NCBI RefSeq assembly: GCF_002994745.2
Contig: NC_037089.1
Span: 18,756,641 to 18,820,640 of the forward strand
Direction: 5' to 3'
Length of the DNA stretch: 64,000 nt
From: Rosa chinensis
Lineage: Eukaryota; Streptophyta; Magnoliopsida; Rosales; Rosaceae
Every line of letters starts with the position of its first letter. Position 1 is the stretch's first letter. Shown here piece by piece: positions 55,178 through 64,000 of this stretch. The position numbers and the translations under genes were made by a program. A model generated the notes under the pieces. The model made no database searches and had not been told where the DNA came from. It saw only the letters and a program-made list of their open reading frames with translations.

Positions 55178-58100
55178 AATATATATAACATGAAAGCGGA
55201 AGGAATACCTCATTGTCCTTGACATTGACCATTGCTTTGTCTCATCGATGCATGAAAATTTTGGCTCACAAAACATTTCTTTTTCTAGTCTCTGCGCCAT
55301 GTACATCGTTAATTAACCTTTTAAAAATGTGTATGAAATTTTGTCAATCCTGTCGTGCTTCTAATATTACAATTATGCACGCGGCATTGTCCAATTTTGA
55401 ATGGATCCACTGTTAGGTTGAGAGCTTAATAATATGTTTATAGGGCTTTATTAGCTTTGTTAGATACTTCACTCGTTTACTGTGGAACTTGTAGGGTCTT
55501 TATTAAGGTGAACTACATTCCTTTGTCAAAAGTCAAAACATATATCCTTAGACGGCGTATTGGAAGAGAGAAAATGCATAAGATAGACATGAGATGGTTA
55601 GAGATTTTGGACTAATTACTTGAAACTTGATATGTATAATCTGTATTATTAGGGTGTTTAGGTACGTGGAGCATGGGAATCATATGAGAAGTTATTAAAT
55701 CATGCAGCATTTGCTCTTCTTTTTTGTAAATCATTTTTTCCCAATATGTATTTACACATTGATCTCTTTTTATAAAGAAAATGGTCATACATACATATAT
55801 TTTAATTACGGAAGCTTAAAATAGTACATATATAAATCAAGTCAAGACACACCCAAGACATGCATATATCTTAGCCCCAAGTTTAAGTTCATTAAGAACC
55901 ACACTTGCTCACTAGTTTCTAGTAAGATCGTAATAAGTTAACCTCCTCGCTCGTTAGAGAAAACTCGACATAATGCTGACCTATTAAATGTGATAAAATG
56001 TTTGCTAACTTGACTAATTAACATAGGATTGGTGGAGTTTCTAGAATATTTGGAATTTCGATATATCTGGATTTTTAGATAATCAGTTTTGCTTCCAGAT
56101 TCAAGTTGAATTTTTTTTTTTTTAGTTAATGAAAGTTTTAAAAGACGATAATGGATTTTCAAACGTAATAGTTCGTTCTTATTTCGGAGAAGGTAATCAA
56201 GCATCACACATATTCATAAATAAATACTGTCTATTCCTAATTTTATCTGATCGAAAAATCAAATATATACATGGTTTGGTGGCCTAAAAATGATTAACAT
56301 AGAGGATTGAATTACTCTCAAGTAGTAGTTGCCATGGATCAACTAAACCCGTCAATTATTAAATAATTATTAAATCTCACAGTGGACCAAAGTACTCTCA
56401 TCAATCTAAATTCGGTTCAACCTAAACTAATTCCATCCTGCACTCTAATCCAGCGTCTAAAACAAGACCTTATAGTCGCAGACCTTGTTTTCGTCATGTT
56501 CTAACAAATATAATATGTACTGATCAGCAAGTTAGCTGTCACCACACAAATTAAGACTGAGTTGATTAATTAATCCCATGCTGATCATATTAATTCATGA
56601 AAGAAACATATGTAATTTTATCCCTACTTCTGTCTCCTTCTAGTCATTAGATGATTCATCTTTCTCAATTTTATAGATTAGAATTATCTATTCTTAGTCT
56701 TATTCTTATATATGCAGCACTCCTTTTTATAAAACTGATACCCTAATTATCGTCAGCTTTCTCTTCCCCACGAGCTCGATGCTCTCCAGGAAATACATTG
56801 GCTTTTCCAAGCTCTCTGTCTCTCTCAATTTTGCAAACAGATGTGTGAGGATCTTATCCATGGACCAGTTTCAGATACTCTCACTCGAGAATTTGAATGT
56901 ACCAAAGCAAAGCGATATCATGTGTGTATAAGTAGGAGAAGAATGGAATCTAATAGAGGTAAAATATCATGCATGTGAAGAGCTCGTCCATTTATATGTT
57001 TGCTCATAATAATACTGGCTTTGCTGCAATGGACACGTGATAACACAACCCGATTTTGTTCCTTATTCAAGGACTAGTCACTGCTATTCCTTCTAACCCT
57101 AACCCCACCCTAAATTGACTACTCAACCTTGAGAACCACAGACAATCAGTCACAGCTCGAAAACACAGTCATGTATTCTTTTCTTCTTCTTCTTCTTCTT
57201 CTTCTTCTCTTTTTTCCCCCCAATATATAAGACAAGTTAGTTACCAACATAAACGGAACTGTAAATTTGACCCAAAAAAATGTAAATATGTATCATTAAC
57301 TAAATATATAGCTTCGAATAATCGAATTTGAATGAATTCCAAATACACAATATGGAATTTGTAAGTATACTGTGAATATGTTACGAAACTACAAAGCAAG
57401 CAAACGTTGCCCTATATGTATATTAATTTTCTCATTTTAGTGTTTTTTTTTTATTCCTTTTCCTTACCAAAAGATCATGATGACTGTGAAGGCCTACTAA
57501 CCTTAACCTTTCTTGATATTTTGAAGTGTTTATTAGTCCCATGTTCCATTTTCTAATCCATTCCAATAGCATGATAAAGACAACAAATCATGCAAATATT
57601 TTGTTACCAAATCAAGCTCTCAAAAGGTCGCAGAAAGGGTTCATCGTGTTCTTTCCCTAGCTAGCTCCCATGGTTTTTATGCGACCAAACTTGAAAATTG
57701 AAGTGGCTGCATTTCCAATTGAAAACGAGGAGTATCGAATCTAGTTGGACAAAAAGTGAACCACCTTTCTTTAAGTTATCTAATTTTCCAGGCTTTTTTC
57801 ATAATGGCAATGCATCTAAAGAAGAGCATGAGAAGAATATTCCAAGAAGCACATAAGGAGAATGATGTAAGTTAAGGACGTTCAATTTTAAATAATTGGG
57901 TTGTTGGAGTTTTGAGGAGGATTCCTAAAACCTGAGAAAACAAAGACTCGCCGACATATTGGCCAAAGCAAATACATGAAGCATTTATTTTTGGAAATTT
58001 CTCATTAATCAGGGAATTCTCTTTGACACCTATGTGCTCTATTTGGTCTTCTTTCATAGTTTTGGACAACACATAAAACAAAAGGTGTAAGCATGAATAT

Positions 58101-59575
58101 AGGAATGTAACCATGTGCTTGAGATACCACTATTTATAAGAGATCTCCTTTCTTTAAAAAATAAAAAATAAACAAATAATTAAAAAACCTGCATTATCAC
58201 TGGGTTAGACTTAGGGTTTTGTATATTATACTAGCTCAACCAGTAGGAACTGTTGCCCAAAAACATATCAACGACAAAGGAATAAGGACATCAGCTTCTT
58301 CGGATGTTGAGCTTTGGAGAAAGGAGTACAATTGGTATTACCACTTTTAATAGATTAATTAAACTTGGAGACTAAGTTAAATTAGTGCATGGTGCAACCC
58401 AATGATTACTAAGAACTTGGTATCATGGCCTGTGTGGGATGGATTTTAAAAATTGCCAAAGCAGGCTAGTATGAATTACGTGTTGGCATCTAATGGGTTT
58501 TGGAATAATCAGAAGTCTAGTTTTAATTAGAAATGTCCAGGCATGCATCTTGTAAAGCTTGTACTGATATTAATAATTAGGGATTAGGATCTGGCATTTT
58601 GTTAAGGCATGCATATCTGTCACAGATATCGGTTGGTGCATGTTGTACCGTTGTGGACTCGTGGTACTACTTGAAGTACTAAACCATAGTTATTTTTACG
58701 TACACCTAATTAATTAACATTATTAGGTTTCCCCATATGCTTGTTTTGCGATTGTTAATATTGGATGGGAACCCTTATAAAGGGAGGAGGAGATTACTCC
58801 TATATCGCTTGACTATCAGACCACGAGTCTATTGATCCATCTTTCGTATATCGTCCTAAATCGGAACATCAGGTAGCCCTAGCCCTCCCCTTTTGGAACA
58901 AAGGAATGATAGTTCTCATATAAAAGACTGCTATATATATATATTCTTTTCTTTCTTTCTTTTTCAAAGTATTGGTACCTTTAGTTCAAAGAGTTTCGAT
59001 CACCTATAAATCTATAATAACAACAATCGTGAAACTTTATCTCAGAAGATATCGGTAGAACTTGATCAAGGATATCACATTCAATATACCCCATAAACCA
59101 TTACTTATGCGATATGAGACACTGATTACATTTGATTCGCACGCTTTCAGCAATTTGAATATTCAACAAGCTATATCGGATGAATCTGCACAGCTACAAC
59201 ATAACAGGTTGCAACTTGGTCGGTTGGGGACAGATTGAGAACTTTAGATCGATCCAACTCTAATCCATTTGGCTTCAAGATTAATTTGGATAAACTCCAT
59301 CCCAAGCTTTAATTGAAGAAAATATTGAGCACTGTGCATTGTTATTTTGTTTGTGTAGAATTAGTTTATGCCCAACAATGATCGTGAGATGATATACATT
59401 TTTCCTTATTTAATTAACAATTGAATAACAATAACAATGAAAAAGTAAAATAACTGATCGAGTGCGACCTATGCATGTCATTTCCTTCCGATTGATCTTG
59501 TGGGATCCTAGGACATTCAATGATGTGAAAGAAGTATGTATGGATGATTGAAGGTTAACCAGGTCTTGTTGAGAT
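55178..59575. other. 4.4 kb with no recognised gene
   Basis: AT-rich. A (TTC)n run lies at about 57178-57210. A reverse-strand open stretch of 80 codons (57872-58114) has a hydrophobic N-terminus (LYSCLHLLFYVLS) and lies just after a TATAAATA, but the TATA is so close that the start site would fall past its ATG; it is not called as a gene. No tRNA, microRNA or repeat ends were recognised. Confidence 0.5.
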
Positions 59576-60124
59576 GATGTGTAATGCATGGATCCACTTG
59601 ACCAGATGAGGTTTTGTTCAGGTTGTAAAACCATAAATTCACGCTCACAATCATATGCATACAAGCTAGATAATAATTACACAAGAATCAAGACTTACCT
59701 TCAGCAATTATAGGCATGGATTCCATCTTATACAGCTGCTAAACTTGATCACTGAATATGGCCTTCTATTACTTACCAACTTGCTTCTTAATGGACAGAA
59801 CTTATGCAATTAACGTGGTGGTAACAAGGACCAAGTTCATCTATTTATATAGGATAGTTAACCCTTAGATTCATTCCATTAAGATAATTTTTAAGGAACA
59901 AGTCTCCTAATTAGAATCCTAATGTATCACAATCTTGTAGCCTTTCTTGTAGACTAAGCAATAGATTACTATTCTTAATGAATTGATACACTGCTTCATT
60001 AAGTTACTAGTATTGATTTACAGTTTGTATCCATGTTAAACTAGGATTGATATCAAGCTAATCATCATATACATTATAATAATTTTTGACAAGTCCACAT
60101 TTGATTCTTACAATCTCCCCCTTG

Positions 60125-60775
60125 GACTGACACATATTATACTTGATAATTTGCACTAGATAATATCAAAACTAATTTAACTTACCAAAGTGCGCTCAGA
60201 TAACAAACTTGAATCAAAAATCCATTCCAACATGGTCAGATCACAGTTACTTATGCAGAGCAAGAAACAGTATACATTTTAACAAAAATGCAGGGTTTCA
60301 AAACCACCGACACAAGCCCCTACAATCTACATATGTAAATCCAGAAGTGATACGATATATGCTAATGTGTGTCAACAAGAAGGCATATATCAGGTCCTAC
60401 TTTATATTTCTTAAATTAGAAACTCAAGCACATTTACTGAACACTGATGGCTTAAAATTATTGCTTGAACCTTAACATCATGCTATACATGATTTAAGCC
60501 ATCTGATAGCAAGTATGATATTCAAAAAACAAGTTGATAATTTCCAAAATAAAACAATGAAGCTGCAGCAAAACCATATTTGGAAATACTTCAAAATTTC
60601 ATTGATAACTTTAAACTGTCATTACAAATAAGTTGTGATAAACAAAATTAAAAGATCACAACTGAAAACACAAGAACTCAAAAAACTTCAGAATTTTAAA
60701 ATGCTCCAACTGGACTAACTCTCACTGAATTTAAACATCTAAGCTAGCCAAAACTCTAATGCTTGCTGTATGTTT
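60125..60775. other. Untranslated 3' region of Copia C
   Basis: Non-coding sequence between the end of RNase H (60776) and the purine tract before the 3' LTR, 650 bp. I see no domain or repeat in it. The length is rather long for Copia elements and could hold transcript-end signals. Confidence 0.4.
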
Positions 60776-61885
60776 CTAGAATGCAGCCACTGACAATGCC
60801 TTGGTGAAAGGATCTGCTAGCTGTGAATTTGTGTCAATACTCAAAACAGCTATCTCACTATGCTTTACCCTTTCTCTAACACTGTAATACTTTAAATCAA
60901 TGTATTTTGAATTATTTGATCTTTTACTGTTCTTGCTAAAGAAAACAGCTGCTTCATTATCAAAATAAATCACAAGTGTGCCTGCCACAATGTGACTTAA
61001 CACTTTGGTCTACATCAAAAAATTCCTGATCCAAAGTCCTTCACACACAGTCTCATACACTGCAATAAATTCAGCTTGCATGGTGGAAGTTGAAACAAGT
61101 GTTTGTTTTATGGTCTTCCAAGCAATAGCACCTCCTACAAGCATGAACACATATCCACAAGTCGACTTCTTGGAGTCTAGATAATTTCCTGCAAAATCAG
61201 AATCTGAAAATCCAACAAGTTTCAGATCCTCCACTTGCCTATACACTAGCATGTAATTCTTGGTTCTCTGCAGGTATCTCAACACTTTCTTCCCAGCTAC
61301 CCAATGCTCATGGCCTGTATTAGATTGAAACCTTGATAAAATCCCTAATGCAAAAGACAAGTCTAGCCTAGTGCAGACTCGTGCATACATGAGACTTTCT
61401 ACAAGTCTAGCATAAGGTTTTGACTCCATATTCTCTTTTTCAATATCACTTTTGGGACTTTACTTCTTGGTCAGTTTATCTCCTTTGGACATGGGAACTT
61501 CTCCAGCTGCACACTTTTCCATACCAAATCTCTTTAAAATTTTGGTAACATAATTATGTTGAGACAAACCAAGTAGTCTCTGTGCCCTATCTCTTTTAAT
61601 CTTAATACCTAGTACATAAGATGCTTCTCCTAAGTCTTTAATGTCAAAATTCCTTCACAAAAAGCTCTTGGTATCTTTAAGCAATTTTAGGTTACTGCTA
61701 GCCAAGAGTATATCATCCACATAGAGAACTAGGAAAATAAAATTGTTCCCAACTGTCTTCAAATAAACACACTCATCAACAAGATTTTCTGTAAATCCAA
61801 AAGTAGAAATCACCGAGTCAAATTTCTTGTACCACTGTCTAAAAGCTTGTTTTAAGCCATAAATTGATTTTCTTAACTTGCACAC
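60776..61885 (-). pseudogene. Copia C reverse transcriptase C-part and RNase H
   Basis: The frame piece 61885-61655 has KLRKSIYGLKQAFRQWYKKF and the catalytic FLVLYVDDILLASS, then ends at a TGA (61652-61654 region). A TAA at 61460-61462 lies before 61429-61010, which has YARLVESLMYARVCTRLDLS, FQSNTGHEHWVAGKKVLRYL, the RNase H Asp in VGFSDSDFAGNY, and MQAEFIAVYETVCEGLWIR. A TAG at 61010-61012 precedes the last piece (60776-61003) with VIYFDNEAA and QLADPFTKAL. The protein is thus broken three times after the YVDD box, although the domains read well. Confidence 0.85.
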
Positions 61886-63966
61886 TAAATTTTCACTTCC
61901 AGCTTGTAGAACCCTTCTGGCTGCCTCATATAAATCACTTCATCTAGTTCACCATTCAAAAAAGTTGTTTTAACATCCATTTGGTGCAGCTCCATATCAA
62001 AGTGAGCCACTAAAGCCATGATTATCCTAAACGAGTCATTTGTAGAAACTGGAGAAAAAGTCTCAGTAAAGTCAATGCCCTCCTTCTGTGTAAAATGTTT
62101 GGCAACTAATCTTGCTTTATGTCTCTCTACATTGCCATTTGCATTTCTTTTGGTTTTGAAAACCCATTTACAACCTATAGGCTTTTGTTTGGGGTCAGGC
62201 TCAACTAATTCCCAAACTGCATTTTGGCTCATGGAATCAATTTCTGCTTCCATTGCCAGCTGCCATTGATGAGATTCACTACTTTCAATAGCCTGAATAA
62301 ATGTAGTTGGATCATTGTCTTCTGCACAGTCCATTTCAATTTCTGCCTCTTGCAGATAAACAATGTAGTCACTCTCTTCCCCCCCATAAGTTGGTTTTCT
62401 TGCTCTCTGTGATCTTCTAAGCAGAGGATTTTCAGGATTTGGTTGAGCTATTTGAGGATTTTGAGGTTCTGCATCAGGGATTGGTTCAGGTAAAATTTCT
62501 GGTCCAGCTTGATGATCATCAAGATGCATTTCCTGATTAGGCACTTGATCTTGTGCATCTTGATTTTCTACAATAGTATCAGTTGCTAATGGTTCTTGTT
62601 CTAAAGGCAATGCTACGTTTATATTCTCATTTGACACAATTTCCTCAAAATCTGAGGTTAAATCCTCAAAGTTTGTATTGTGAACTTTTTCACTTAGGAA
62701 TTTTACTTGATGAGTTTCAAAAATCCTAGGTGAATGGTGAGCATAATATAACTTGTAGCCTTTAGATTTATCTGGATAACCTATAAAATAACAACTAACA
62801 GTTTTGGGGTCAAGTTTATTCAAGCTTGGATTATAAATCCTAGCTTCTGCATGACATCCCCAAACATGGCAGTAATGAAGACTAGGTTTCCCGCCACACC
62901 AAAGCTCAAAAACAGTCTTTTCTATAGCTTTGCTAGGTGTCTTGTTGCAAATATAATTTGCAGTTTTTAAAGCCTCACCCCACAAAAATTTAGGCAAACC
63001 AGTTGTACACATCATGCATCTAACCATGTTCAAAAGAGTCCTATTCTTTCTCTCTGCAACACCATTCTGTTGTGGATTATAGGGTGTTGTGTATTGAGCT
63101 TTAATTCCATTGTCTTGCAAGAACAAGGCAAATGGACCATTTTGTTGGCCGGATTCAGTGCACTTCCCATAGACACCACCTCTATCTGACCTCACTGTTT
63201 TGATTTTCTTTTCTAGTTGATTTTCTACTTTAGACTTAAAGATTTGAAAAGCTTTCAATGCTTGTGCCTTTTCTGAGAGTAGATAAACATATTTGTATCT
63301 AGAAAAATCATCAATAAATGTGATGAAATACACATTCCCACAGATAGTTTGATGCCTAAATGGACCACATATATAAGCGTGTATGAGTTCTAGTAAATTT
63401 TGGCATCTATATGCAGTCTTCTTTCTTGTATTGGTTATTTTTCCCTTAAAGCATTCCACACAGTCTGTTAGATCAGAAAAATCAAGTTCATTTAGGATTT
63501 TGTTTTTCACCAAAATTCTCAGTCTCTCTTTTGAAACATGGCCAAGCCTTCTATGCCACAAAAATGCAGACTTTTCATTTAGTTTGGTTGTTTTAACACC
63601 TATTAAAGTGATAGTACTGTTTGTGTTATATTCAACTAGTAAAATTTCTTGTTGAGCCATTGAACAATTTAACTGTAAATAATCATTCATAATAACACCA
63701 GAACCAATTTGAACAGAATTTTTAGAAATAAGAATTCCATTACTATCAATAACAAGTCTACAACCAGATTTGACTAAAAGAGAAACTAAAACCAAATTCC
63801 TTCTCATGGAAGGTACATAAAAAACATTTTCCAAAACTAACAATTTTCCTAATCCTAAATCGAGCTTTAAGGTGCCAATAGCCTTGACTACCACTCTCAT
63901 GCCATTGCCCACACACAGGTTCACTTCATCACTTTTTGGGATTCTCCTCCTTATGAATCCCTGCAA
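61885..63966 (-). pseudogene. Copia C protease/integrase/RT N-part, 693 codons
   Basis: One long reverse-strand frame. A protease-to-gag-pre-integrase region (VENVFYVPSMRRNLVLVSLL-like text) is followed by the integrase zinc site HRRLGH plus CVEC. In the integrase core the first catalytic Asp, expected in the D-x-CGP block, is Tyr (HAYICGPF, near 63376), while the second (VRSDRGG) and the Glu (NGVAERKNRTLL) are present. A variable acidic/proline linker follows, then RT with GCKWVFKTKRNANGNVERHK and LVAHFDMELHQMDVKTTFLN. The frame ends at 61885 by a 1-nt shift relative to the rest of RT. The frame is open into the right end of the window up to about 63966. It would process and integrate the element's DNA; the Tyr change alone should disable it. 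Confidence 0.87.
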
Positions 63967-64000
63967 GGAATTAGTAATATGAATAGGTGAGCCTGAATCT

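Larger units (their letters stand above)
59580..64000 (-). mobile_element. Copia-type LTR retrotransposon, 3' part (Copia C), cut by window edge
   Basis: Reverse-strand pol in Copia order (gag-pre-integrase, integrase, RT, RNase H) is followed by a purine tract (CAAGGGGGAGAT, about 60113-60124) and the start of a 3' LTR reading TGTAAGAATCAAATG from 60112 leftward. A TATA candidate CCTATATAAATAG lies in the LTR (about 59841-59853). The LTR left limit is not fixed because the 5' LTR is outside; ends at about 59580 or 59622 (TGTAA, reading outward TTACA) are candidates. It is a different lineage from Copia A and B, with TNT1-like pol text. Gag is beyond the right edge. Confidence 0.85.

Noticed and set aside
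56750..56960. Possible microRNA precursor
   Set aside because: I found no convincing hairpin and no match to a plant microRNA I recognise.
57872..58114. Reverse-strand 80-codon open stretch with a hydrophobic start, possible small secreted peptide
   Set aside because: The TATA-like site is too close to the ATG to give a leader, no peptide-family motif is seen, and codon use is AT-driven.

Overview
The window is nuclear DNA of a flowering plant, most likely a eudicot. The signs are spliced genes with GT-AG introns, TATA boxes 50-65 nt before starts, plant-only families (class III peroxidase, GRAS factor) and a dense mix of plant transposon classes. Several repeats feel like Rosaceae (rose or strawberry), but that is a guess. 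All repeat boundaries were read by eye from terminal repeats and target-site duplications (TSDs).

Bases 1-14108: a decayed coding remnant; a small gene (1860-2309) that is a RING-less relative of the RING-H2 gene at 10877-11611; a reverse-strand Copia retrotransposon (Copia A, 3166-9267, TSD CATAT, two 218-bp LTRs); a foldback element; a retroposon 3' end; and a PIF/Harbinger DNA transposon (11734-14105, TSD TTA) with a partial DDE transposase.

Bases 14684-30712: a stack of nested insertions. A TIR element is split by Copia B (15309-30135, TSD ACTTT). Copia B is split by a CACTA transposon (16772-24661, TSD ATC) and a hAT element (26788-27865, TSD AATTCCAG). The CACTA element is split by a 5'-truncated LINE (about 17471-19130) and a Mutator-like element (23583-24452, 10-bp TSD).

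Bases 30882-37600: a third RING-family copy, dead and interrupted by a foldback MITE; two abutting Harbinger-type MITEs; a Mutator- or hAT-like element with an internal tandem duplication; a Pack-MULE-like element (34457-36018, 9-bp TSD) with two minisatellites and a receptor-kinase fragment; and elements sitting in AT repeats.

Bases 39571-48442 are the ordinary gene space: a four-exon class III peroxidase (+), an ADA1/TADA1 SAGA subunit (-) and an SCL32-like GRAS factor (-). From 49600 on come foldback and hAT elements, a short retroposon, a LINE that carries only ORF1, about 4.4 kb with no recognised gene, and part of a third Copia (Copia C, reverse strand) leaving the window at its right edge.

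I found no convincing new multi-gene system. The most notable observations are the depth of nesting with clean TSDs, very short retroposition scars (a few nt plus poly-A between 15-16 bp TSDs), the RING-less paralogs, the gene-fragment capture with a palindromic minisatellite, and GC-rich segments that differ between the two related Copia elements.
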